Shown piece by piece: positions 32,617 to 38,600 of a stretch of DNA of 38,957 nucleotides (position 1 is its first letter; each line of letters opens with the position of its first letter). The translations under genes and the position numbers were made by a program. The notes under the pieces were generated by a model. It worked only from the letters and a program-made list of their open reading frames with translations. It ran no database searches and was not told the DNA's origin. This stretch comes from a virus: positions 1 through 38,957 of IMG/VR virus record IMGVR_UViG_3300036716_001241, one strand, 5' to 3'.

Positions 32617-33840
32617 TTAAATTATGTTAGCTAACTTCTTAAAGCGTGCTTTCACATCAGAACCTTCAGAAATTACTTTCTTACTTGGTTTAGTTGATGC
32701 AACTGCTTTCGAACTTGAACCTTTCGATTCTTTAACAGGTCTACGACCTTTGAAAGACTCAGCAAGTGTTGAATACACAAGTTTAATCTCTCTAATGTTC
32801 TTAGTTCTGTCAAATGTTTCAACTACTTTCATCTTCTGTTCATTAGATAAACCGAAAACTCTGAATAGTTTGTTTGAAAACAATAGTTTTGCGTTTAATA
32901 GGTTAACTTCATTTAGTTTAGCACGAAGATATTTTACAACATCCCTATGCTCTTTAATTTCTGCTTTAAGTACAGCATTTTCTTCCACCTCGTCATCTTC
33001 ATCGGATACTTCATCTTCTTCAGAAAGAGCTTTTAAAACTTCTTCTAAATCGATGTCGTCATCTTCATCAGATACTTCATCTTCTTCTTTGACTACTTCG
33101 TCTTCAGAGTTTTCCTTACCAGCTTCGGAATCACTTCCTTCGCCTTCAGGACCCTGAGCACCAGTCTTAGAAGAATCTGCAGCGGCATCTGCCACTTTAT
33201 TGTCAGCTTTACCAATGTCAGAAGATACATCATTTTCTGATACAGAATCATCAGGTTGTTCAGCAGCAGGTACTTCTTCAGCACCATCTTCTACATCTTC
33301 ATCCTCATATTCTTCAGAAACTTCAGCGTCATCGTCTTCATCTTCTAATTCACGAAGTATTGCTTCAAGGTCGAGTTCTTCATCGTCTTCATCAGATATT
33401 TCATCTTCCTCTGCAACTGCTTCTTCGTCATCTTCGTCTGAGACTTCATCTTCTTCAGCAACTGGTTCTTCATCATCCTCATCTGCTACTTCATCTTGTT
33501 CAGTTGAAATTGGTTCTTCAGCAGCTTCTTCTTCATCAGATAATTCAGCAGATTCCTCTACTTCATCGTCTTCATCAGAAACTTCGTCTTCTTCAGATAC
33601 AGGGCCGCCTTCTTCATCTGATGCAGGATCAACCACATCATCTTCATCAGAAAGTTCGTCTTGTTCTTCAACTTCTGCTTCATCCCCATCTTCATCTTCG
33701 ATTTCAGATTGGATTTTTTTAGCCAACATTGATTTTAACTTTGGTGTAAATGCTTCCTCAAGCGCCATCTTTGCATTTGCTAGAGCTGTTTCACGAACTG
33801 CTTTTGCGTCTGCAATGGCTTCTTTTAGTAAATCATCCAT
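32617..33840 (-). CDS. gp22: Prohead core scaffolding protein (gp22) with acidic repeats
   Basis: This 407-residue protein lies just upstream of gp23 as in T4. The C-terminal part has VNLLNAKLLFSNKLFRVFGLSNEQKMKVVETFD and REIKLVYSTLAESFK, the pattern of gp22-type scaffolds. The N-terminus is helical (MDDLLKEAIADAKAVRETALANAKMALEE). Between about 46 and 300 it is almost entirely Asp/Glu, with about ten copies of EDEVSDEDDE-like units, so the scaffold is extremely acidic. gp22 builds the core round which gp23 assembles and is then degraded by the prohead protease; T4 retains some acidic gp22 peptides in the head. LLKE at residues 4-7 and VISE near the C-terminus are possible cleavage sites. Its leader holds three hairpins. 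Confidence 0.86.
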   Translation of the reverse strand: MDDLLKEAIADAKAVRETALANAKMALEEAFTPKLKSMLAKKIQSEIEDEDGDEAEVEEQDELSDEDDVVDPASDEEGGPVSEEDEVSDEDDEVEESAELSDEEEAAEEPISTEQDEVADEDDEEPVAEEDEVSDEDDEEAVAEEDEISDEDDEELDLEAILRELEDEDDDAEVSEEYEDEDVEDGAEEVPAAEQPDDSVSENDVSSDIGKADNKVADAAADSSKTGAQGPEGEGSDSEAGKENSEDEVVKEEDEVSDEDDDIDLEEVLKALSEEDEVSDEDDEVEENAVLKAEIKEHRDVVKYLRAKLNEVNLLNAKLLFSNKLFRVFGLSNEQKMKVVETFDRTKNIREIKLVYSTLAESFKGRRPVKESKGSSSKAVASTKPSKKVISEGSDVKARFKKLANII

Positions 33841-33863
33841 TGTTATTCTCCGTTTGGATTCAG

Positions 33864-33941
33864 TATTGTTATTAGGAACAATAATTAAGATTAATTATTA
33901 ATCGGTTACACTTTATGAGTGGCGGAAACGCCGAAAGTGTA
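33864..33941 (-). promoter_or_regulatory. Three-hairpin leader upstream of the scaffold-capsid genes
   Basis: Three perfect inverted repeats follow each other in the 5' leader. TACACTTT/AAAGTGTA (33907-33941) encloses an inner GGCG/CGCC stem. GATTAAT/ATTAATC lies at 33889-33903 and TATTGTT/AACAATA at 33864-33883. A TATTTATA-like box lies about ten bases upstream of the first hairpin, so it would sit at the 5' end of the mRNA. Stabilisation of a very abundant transcript, or control of gp22/gp23 synthesis, is a reasonable inference. Confidence 0.55.
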
Positions 33942-33951
33942 TTTCATTTTA

Positions 33952-33961
33952 TATAAATAGT
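33952..33961 (-). promoter_or_regulatory. Variant late-promoter-like box before gp22
   Basis: The coding strand reads ACTATTTATA, sharing TATTTAT with the repeated element but not its TGA start. It lies between the bS21 gene end and the hairpin leader, 112 bases from the gp22 ATG. Confidence 0.4.
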
Positions 33962-33970
33962 ATAAAATGT

Positions 33971-33994
33971 AAAAAAACGAACACGAAGTGTGTA
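33971..33994 (-). terminator. Weak terminator after the bS21 gene
   Basis: The coding strand has ACAC-TTC-GTGT and then TTCG and seven T, just after the bS21 stop. The stem is only four pairs, so termination would be partial. Confidence 0.35.
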
Positions 33995-33999
33995 GTTTT

Positions 34000-34197
34000 T
34001 TAATCTTTTTCTTTTAGTACTTTGTACTTATTTCTTAAAATAGCTTTCTTTTTCTTCTCTCGAAGTATATCAGACTTTTTTCTGTAGAATGATCGTTCTC
34101 TTAATTCTAACATCATTCCACTTTGTTTGACTTTCCTCTTAAAAATTGAAAGTGCTTTTTCTATCGATTGTCCTTTTCGGACTTCTACTTTAATCAA
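34000..34197 (-). CDS. rpsU: Ribosomal protein bS21 homologue
   Basis: This 65-residue, strongly basic protein matches bS21 along its length: IKVEVRKGQSIEKALSIFKRKVKQSG (E. coli [24 protein letters not shown]), then LELRERSFYRKKSD (E. coli AEVRRREFYEK) and a Lys/Arg-rich C-terminal helix. bS21 sits on the 30S platform near the anti-Shine-Dalgarno region and turns over easily, so a phage copy can replace the host protein and bias initiation. The start is TTG with AGAGG six bases upstream; no ATG is available. It ends the run of internal-protein genes just before the scaffold-capsid unit, a place suited to late expression. Confidence 0.9.
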   Translation of the reverse strand: MIKVEVRKGQSIEKALSIFKRKVKQSGMMLELRERSFYRKKSDILREKKKKAILRNKYKVLKEKD

Positions 34198-34214
34198 TTA
34201 TAACCTCTTGTGTT

Positions 34215-34496
34215 TTAATTTTCTCGTTGTTTTTCTTTAAAAATATCTTCCATTAGATCGAATATTTCTTTACCACTATCTCGTCCTCGAAATCTATTAT
34301 TATAAATCATCTTTTTAAGTTTCTTACCATCACCAGTACTTGTATCTACATCCCATAGAAACTCATTAGCGTTGATATGCCAATTCATATACTGTCCTTC
34401 AGCTTCTTTCATTCTCTGTTTCATCTTACTAAGAGTAGCTCTATCAGCCTCTGTAATAGTCTGCTTTTTGGAAATGAGTTTTTTCAACTTAATCAT
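34215..34496 (-). CDS. Putative internal head protein with capsid-targeting leader
   Basis: This 93-residue basic protein starts MIKLKKLISKKQTITEAD. The MIKLK start and ITE at 14-16 fit a capsid-targeting peptide cut after Glu16 by the prohead protease, leaving about 77 residues (ADRATLSKMKQRMKEAEGQ onwards, with KKLKKMIYNNRFRGRDSG later). The remainder is helical with a basic middle. Its ATG overlaps the previous stop in TAATG, as in the rest of the family. I know no homologue with a function. The assignment as internal protein rests on the leader and the position beside scaffold and capsid genes. Confidence 0.72.
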   Translation of the reverse strand: MIKLKKLISKKQTITEADRATLSKMKQRMKEAEGQYMNWHINANEFLWDVDTSTGDGKKLKKMIYNNRFRGRDSGKEIFDLMEDIFKEKQREN

Positions 34497-35161
34497 TAGT
34501 CGGTTTCCTTTTCACCTTTATAATTAGAATCAACATAATTAAAGAAAGCTTTTTTCTTTTCATCATCTAATTCTTCTGGAGAACTAATACCAAATTTTTT
34601 CATTGCACTTTGAAAGAATGCTTGATAATCACCTTCTTCAATATCTGCACCTTTAATTCCAGCATCTTCTGCATCTTCTGCTGATGGGTCGTCTTTCATT
34701 TCAAAATATCTACCAAGTACATGGCCCATATCTTCATACAATCCACCTAATCTTTGTTGTAAAGAATTAGATTCTTTTGCGATTTTACCAAATGATTTTG
34801 ATAGATTTGTTAATTCTTTCATATTACGATTAACCGTAACCTTATCAAACCAATCATCGGTTTCACTTAAAGTGTATGATTTTGCATTAGTTGCAATCTC
34901 TGAAAGTTTTTCAGCTATATCTTTAATATTATTTTCAGAATCAAAAGATTCACCGAAACTTGAAAATTGTTTCATATTTTCTTTAATTTCTTTTGCTGAT
35001 ACTTTTTCTTGTGTACCATATAAATCTTCTACAATATTAGATAGACCATAATTGCGATTAGATACTACACCGCCCCCAAGTGCTGGAGTAGTAACTACAC
35101 CACCAACGGTTGAGAAAGCTCTACTTTCTTTGATTAGATTTTTTAATTTTAATTTTGCCAT
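34496..35161 (-). CDS. Putative internal head protein, acidic, with LIKE cleavage site
   Basis: This 221-residue protein was started at 35161, where GAGGAGATATAAA precedes ATG. A longer frame starts at 35212 but lies mostly inside the previous gene. It begins MAKLKLKNLIKESRAF, a variant of the MIKLK leader with LIKE ending at residue 12. The body is helical and acidic (DEPSAEDAEDAG-like segment around 185, DIEEGD), unlike the basic members, and ends in FNYVDSNYKGEKETD. A glycine-rich VGGVVTTPALGGGVV follows the leader. Possible roles are a core component such as the acidic T4 gp67/gp68 proteins, or a packaged protein. It is coupled to the next gene by TAATG. Confidence 0.72.
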   Translation of the reverse strand: MAKLKLKNLIKESRAFSTVGGVVTTPALGGGVVSNRNYGLSNIVEDLYGTQEKVSAKEIKENMKQFSSFGESFDSENNIKDIAEKLSEIATNAKSYTLSETDDWFDKVTVNRNMKELTNLSKSFGKIAKESNSLQQRLGGLYEDMGHVLGRYFEMKDDPSAEDAEDAGIKGADIEEGDYQAFFQSAMKKFGISSPEELDDEKKKAFFNYVDSNYKGEKETD

Positions 35162-35162
35162 T

Positions 35163-35492
35163 TTATATCTCCTCGCTTCCAGTGTTCCCGTCATCCAATT
35201 CAAATTCATCAATATTTATGTCATCAATGAGTTTTTCTTCTTCAGCAGTACACTCTCCAGCATAAACTTTGTTCAACAAAAGAGCTACTATTGGTGTATC
35301 ACCTGGAGGCACCTCTTCATAAGGTACGCCTACATTTGGTTCATCACGAGTTTCTCTTAATTCATGATTTCCTGGGTTCTCTCGAACATCCTTACTAAAT
35401 TCAATCCATGTAGCATTTTCGCCCCATGAATCGACCAGTTCGAATGGTTCTATTAACCTTATTTTTACATAATCTTGTTCTGTTCTTGCCAT
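35163..35492 (-). CDS. Acidic hypothetical protein
   Basis: This 109-residue protein is rich in Asp, Glu and Pro, with LVDSWGENATWIEFSKDVRENPG in the middle and a very acidic end (IDDINIDEFELDDG). It lacks the MIKLK leader. RLIE at residues 12-15 could be cut by an (I/L)xE protease but is followed by proline, so this is unlikely. It has its own TGATATTTAT element 22 bases upstream and a strong AGGAG ribosome binding site. It lies between internal-protein candidates and one base before the next start. Acidity and position recall small prohead core proteins, but I recognise no family. Confidence 0.66.
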   Translation of the reverse strand: MARTEQDYVKIRLIEPFELVDSWGENATWIEFSKDVRENPGNHELRETRDEPNVGVPYEEVPPGDTPIVALLLNKVYAGECTAEEEKLIDDINIDEFELDDGNTGSEEI

Positions 35493-35513
35493 TTTATATC
35501 TCCTAATTCATTT

Positions 35514-35523
35514 ATAAATATCA
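35514..35523 (-). promoter_or_regulatory. TGATATTTAT element before the acidic 109-residue gene
   Basis: An exact copy 21 bases upstream of the ATG at 35492 with TTAGGAG between. It is the only exact copy inside the internal-protein run, so the last genes of the run can be expressed separately. Confidence 0.55.
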
Positions 35524-35922
35524 TTAACGGCGTTTTTTACCATCTAAATACTTACGAAATCTTTTTTCTACTTTACTCCACAATATCTTTAACATATCAC
35601 CAACCCCATGGCTGGTTTGAATCTTTCCTGTACTTAATCCACGAATCAAATCCATTGCATCATACTTATCATTCTTTACACCACTTAACATTATTGCAAC
35701 TGCTCTTTGTGATGATTTATTAAAAATTTGACCCATTTCTTTTATATCAGTTTCCACATGGTGTTGTGCTTCTGTACTTGTATAAGGTAATTTATGTGCT
35801 GTAAATTTCTCATCAACACCTTGTTTAACAAATTCTGTAATTAATTGTTCTACAACATCTGGTTCATCGTAATCTTCACCAAGTCTAAAATCTTTCCATT
35901 GTGCCCACATCTTATGATTCAT
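35524..35922 (-). CDS. Hypothetical protein in the internal-head-protein run
   Basis: This 132-residue, mostly helical protein begins MNHKMWAQWKDFRLGED and does not carry the MIKLK leader. It contains QLITEF (LITE at 27-30), a possible prohead-protease site further in than in its neighbours. The C-terminus is very basic (KVEKRFRKYLDGKKRR). Its start overlaps the upstream stop by one base (TAATG), so it is translated with the run. It is followed by a short gap holding a TGATATTTAT element. Function unknown; a DNA-binding role is possible from the basic tail. Confidence 0.66.
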   Translation of the reverse strand: MNHKMWAQWKDFRLGEDYDEPDVVEQLITEFVKQGVDEKFTAHKLPYTSTEAQHHVETDIKEMGQIFNKSSQRAVAIMLSGVKNDKYDAMDLIRGLSTGKIQTSHGVGDMLKILWSKVEKRFRKYLDGKKRR

Positions 35923-36422
35923 TATCTTTTCCTCTTGTACATAGTAATTTTTCTCTTCATCTGTGGACTTCTAAGTTGTTTATTTACATCAACTAACGCC
36001 TCAACAAATCCCATAAGAACACCATTCTTTTTCAGTATGTATTCGATATTTTCAACATCACCCTTTTTAGCTTTTTTAGCCAAGTCTGTAAACTTTCGTG
36101 ATAAACTATCTTGTAATGTCTTTAAATTTGTTACACCATATCCTGATATATGTACTTGTGGATTCTTCGCATCGAACTTTCCATCTTTCATATCTTGGGA
36201 TACATTGTAAAGAGATTCTTCTATTTCAGGTTCATCTATACCAATCTCATCGGTGTAACCACAACTTTCATCTTCTAAATTTTCGTTCTTAAATGCAAAA
36301 CCATGACCAGTAAAAATCTTACCCAACTCCATACCTTTAGATTCATTTACAGAACAACAATCTCCACCACATTCACATGAGTGTACTGTTTCTTCTTTTA
36401 TTAGTTCTTTTAACTTAATCAT
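35922..36422 (-). CDS. Putative internal head protein with cysteine cluster
   Basis: This 166-residue protein has leader MIKLKELIKE (cut predicted after Glu10) followed at once by ETVHSCECGGDCCSV, where Cys16, Cys18, Cys22 and Cys23 plus His14 form a likely metal site. An acidic stretch (LEDESCGYTDEIGIDEPEIEE) and a basic helical half ending in PQMKRKITMYKRKR follow. Prohead-protease cleavage would place the metal site at the new N-terminus. It shares an identical 23-bp junction sequence (36406-36428) with another member at 37037-37059. Function unknown; the arrangement suggests a packaged protein delivered with DNA. Confidence 0.74.
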   Translation of the reverse strand: MIKLKELIKEETVHSCECGGDCCSVNESKGMELGKIFTGHGFAFKNENLEDESCGYTDEIGIDEPEIEESLYNVSQDMKDGKFDAKNPQVHISGYGVTNLKTLQDSLSRKFTDLAKKAKKGDVENIEYILKKNGVLMGFVEALVDVNKQLRSPQMKRKITMYKRKR

Positions 36423-36739
36423 TAGAATTCAAATCCTGGTGGTGTTCCATATTCACTTTTCTTAATTGCATTCCACACACCTTTAAGTTCATAATACCAA
36501 AACTTCTTAGTATCCAATACCCAAAACTTACCTCTTGGTACTTTTGATGTTTTCTTTTGTCCAAATTTATTTGTCATTGGTGCCCCATCATCCCAAGTTT
36601 TATTAGTTTGTTGAGCCTTTACTGAAGTTTTACCATCACCAACTGCTTGATAAACTTTTGAACCAGGATAATCTCCCTTTAAAGATACGATAGCTTTTTT
36701 ACTATCTATTTCATTTAATATGTTGGTTAGTTTAATCAT
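36422..36739 (-). CDS. Putative internal head protein, basic
   Basis: This 105-residue protein has leader MIKLTNILNE (cut predicted after Glu10, consensus LNE). The remaining 95 residues are basic and beta-rich, with KVYQAVGDGKTSVKAQQTNKTW, a KFGQKKTSKVPRGKFWVLDTKK segment split by aromatic residues, and FWYYELKGVWNAIKKSEYGTPP. The repeated W/Y/F plus Lys pattern could be a small nucleic-acid-binding or SH3-like fold. It overlaps the upstream gene by four bases (ATGA). It resembles T4 internal proteins in size, charge and leader logic, not in sequence. Confidence 0.72.
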   Translation of the reverse strand: MIKLTNILNEIDSKKAIVSLKGDYPGSKVYQAVGDGKTSVKAQQTNKTWDDGAPMTNKFGQKKTSKVPRGKFWVLDTKKFWYYELKGVWNAIKKSEYGTPPGFEF

Positions 36740-37053
36740 CTTACTAATCTCAATGCAATATCTGGATTCAAACCATCTTTTTTTATATAATCTCTATCTT
36801 CAGGATTCTTCAATATTTTTTTCACCAAAGTTTTTTCTGCAGAACTCAATTTTATTTGTTTTTTCATCAATTTTTCCAATGACATTCCAATAGAAACCAC
36901 TCTTGGATTTCCAATCATAGGTTTTAAATCAAAATCAATTGTGTTCCATTTACCAGGTCTAAGTTGTTGTACTACAAGTTCAATACTTCCATCTCTATTT
37001 TTATATATATCGCCTGGTTTTACTTCTGTTATTAAATCTTTTAACTTAATCAT
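36736..37053 (-). CDS. Putative internal head protein
   Basis: This 105-residue protein has leader MIKLKDLITE (cut predicted after Glu10), followed by VKPGDIYKNRDGSIELVVQQ, PGKWNTIDFDLKPM and a basic helical end with KKQIKLSSAEKTLVKKILKN and DGLNPDIALRLVR. The N-terminal half after the leader looks like a small beta barrel and the C-terminal half like a helix pair. The start overlaps the upstream stop (TAATG). Function unknown; grouped with the packaged-protein candidates by leader, size and coupling. Confidence 0.72.
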   Translation of the reverse strand: MIKLKDLITEVKPGDIYKNRDGSIELVVQQLRPGKWNTIDFDLKPMIGNPRVVSIGMSLEKLMKKQIKLSSAEKTLVKKILKNPEDRDYIKKDGLNPDIALRLVR

Positions 37054-37343
37054 TAGAATGCACTATTAATATCTTTAAAATTACTAAATTCTTTTTCTGC
37101 TTGTTTGAATAACATCTTATCTAATCGATTACGAGCATCTTTTAAATCATTGATATCCCTAAAAAACATATGTAGAGCATCAAGATGTTCATACATTTGT
37201 ACTAACTTTTTATTTCTCAACATTTGTGCAAGAAATATTCTAGCCTCTGTATGATAATTCCTATCAGTAAACTTTGCAAGTTTATCAATATTAACTTTAC
37301 TAGCTTCTTTCTTTTCTTGTAATATGTTTTTTAATTTAATCAT
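37053..37343 (-). CDS. Putative internal head protein, all-helical and basic
   Basis: This 96-residue protein has leader MIKLKNILQE (cut predicted after Glu10). The rest is basic and helical: KVNIDKLAKFTDRNYHTEAR, IFLAQMLRNKKLVQMYEHL, MFFRDINDLKDARNRLDKM and a short end. No enzymatic motif is visible. The start overlaps the preceding stop by one base, and the junction sequence is nearly the same as in its neighbours. The family assignment follows from the leader; function unknown. Confidence 0.72.
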   Translation of the reverse strand: MIKLKNILQEKKEASKVNIDKLAKFTDRNYHTEARIFLAQMLRNKKLVQMYEHLDALHMFFRDINDLKDARNRLDKMLFKQAEKEFSNFKDINSAF

Positions 37344-37597
37344 TAGATTTTATCCATTAGTTTTTTAATTTGTTTTAACACTTTTGAAGTACCTTGAGCG
37401 TTTTGAAACACTCCATAATCTTGGCCAATCTTTACTAACTCATTAAACTGGTCTCTCAAATCATATTTCATTTCTCTCCACAACTTAGAATCAATATTAG
37501 CTGCACGATAAAGTTTCCAGCCTGTACTACCTTCGTTGAGAGATTTGGTATTTATTTTACCACCACCTATTCGTTTAAATTCTTCTTTTAAATTCAT
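37343..37597 (-). CDS. Putative internal head protein with variant leader
   Basis: This 84-residue protein was started at 37597, where GAGGAAAATACA precedes ATG. A longer frame from 37663 lies inside the upstream gene and has no ribosome binding site. It begins MNLKEEFKRIGGGKINTKSLNEGS; LNE at 20-22 followed by Gly-Ser is the likely prohead-protease site, so the leader is longer than in its neighbours and starts differently. The rest is helical and basic (LWREMKYDLRDQFNELVKIG, SKVLKQIKKLMDKI). It is coupled to the next gene by TAATG. Confidence 0.7.
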   Translation of the reverse strand: MNLKEEFKRIGGGKINTKSLNEGSTGWKLYRAANIDSKLWREMKYDLRDQFNELVKIGQDYGVFQNAQGTSKVLKQIKKLMDKI

Positions 37598-37610
37598 TGT
37601 ATTTTCCTCT

Positions 37611-38600
37611 TTACCAAATCCTTGCGAAAGCACCTGAAGTAATAGTATTGGACATACTACCAATTTGTTTTCCTACGCTTTGTGCGTTGAATCCTACATA
37701 TTCATTATCAGGATCTCTCTTTTTATCTGCTATATCTCTTTTTAAATCCATATGATAAGAATCTATCTTTTCATAAAACTTATTCATAGCAGTTGTGATA
37801 TCACTTAATGCTCTCATTACATCACCCTCATCTTTAGGGTCTAACTTTTTACCAGCCATTATTTTATCAGAATGTGCATTTGGTTTACCACCCACTAATC
37901 CAACAATTAGTTTATTAGCATAATCTTTTGTTTTCATAATTACACTTTTTACTTTTGCTGGGTCATTGTAGATATTTTTTAATGCATCTTCATATCTTCT
38001 TTCATTTTCTTGTTTAAAATCTTTATCAGTTCTCCATGTCCAAGAACCATCTTTAACATCTGCTCTTAATTTTCTTAATTTTGAAGCACCCATGTAAGGT
38101 AAATCTTCTTCAAGTGAAATTTTATAAAATTGAATACCATCTATTTTTTTAACTGATGCTGGACTTTGCCATCCGTATTTATTTAAACCGAATGTTTTCA
38201 TATCTTCAGAACCCCAAGCTGTAGGATTTTTTACTTGAATATCTTTACTTCTCCAAGATTTTGTATACCATAATGATTTACCATCTTTGAATACACTTAC
38301 GATTGTTCCCTTATCTATTTCTAAATTAGATTCCCAATATCTATTACCTTTTGCTCGAAGAGTTACTTTCTTACTTGCTACTGCAATTGCAACACCCTTA
38401 CCAGGTAAGTTAGATTGTTTTGTAATTTGGTTATCTTCAATCTTACTTGCTTGTAAACCTTGTTTTGCTAAGTAACTATATAAATCTCTGTCCAACGAAC
38501 CTCTATTATTCATAGAAAATTTTCTTAATAGTTTACTTTTAAAAGCTTCAGTTAAATACGATACCTTTGATTCTTTAATTATATCTTTTAATTTTATCAT
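37611..38600 (-). CDS. Large putative internal head protein
   Basis: At 329 residues this is the largest member of the MIKLK family. The leader MIKLKDIIKE predicts a cut after Glu10, and SYLTE (14-18) gives a second (I/L)xE site soon after. The body is basic: a beta-rich first half (GKGVAIAVASKKVTLRAKG, GTIVSVFKDGKSLWYTKSW, KIDGIQFYKISLEEDLPYMG) and a helical second half (SVIMKTKDYANKLIVGLVGG, MRALSDITTAMNKFYEKIDS), ending ITSGAFARIW. I recognise no enzyme motif. Size and charge recall the larger packaged proteins of T4-like heads, such as Alt, but there is no ADP-ribosyltransferase pattern. It overlaps the upstream gene by four bases (ATGA). Confidence 0.74.
   Translation of the reverse strand: MIKLKDIIKESKVSYLTEAFKSKLLRKFSMNNRGSLDRDLYSYLAKQGLQASKIEDNQITKQSNLPGKGVAIAVASKKVTLRAKGNRYWESNLEIDKGTIVSVFKDGKSLWYTKSWRSKDIQVKNPTAWGSEDMKTFGLNKYGWQSPASVKKIDGIQFYKISLEEDLPYMGASKLRKLRADVKDGSWTWRTDKDFKQENERRYEDALKNIYNDPAKVKSVIMKTKDYANKLIVGLVGGKPNAHSDKIMAGKKLDPKDEGDVMRALSDITTAMNKFYEKIDSYHMDLKRDIADKKRDPDNEYVGFNAQSVGKQIGSMSNTITSGAFARIW

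Noticed and set aside
33200-33901. Long plus-strand frame made almost entirely of serine
   Set aside because: It is the antisense shadow of the Asp/Glu repeat codons of gp22; composition is an artefact and there is no ribosome binding site.
33907-33941. Hammerhead-ribozyme-like core (ATGA, GGCG-GAAA-CGCC, GAAA on the plus strand)
   Set aside because: Essential core bases (CUGAUGA) are missing, and the flanks pair with each other, so it is a simple compound hairpin.
35161-35212. Longer N-terminus for the 221-residue protein
   Set aside because: The extension overlaps the preceding gene and lacks a ribosome binding site; GAGGAGATATAAA precedes the ATG at 35161, which restores the shared leader.
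37597-37663. Longer N-terminus for the 84-residue protein
   Set aside because: It lies within the upstream gene and has no ribosome binding site; the ATG at 37597 has GAGGAAAA.
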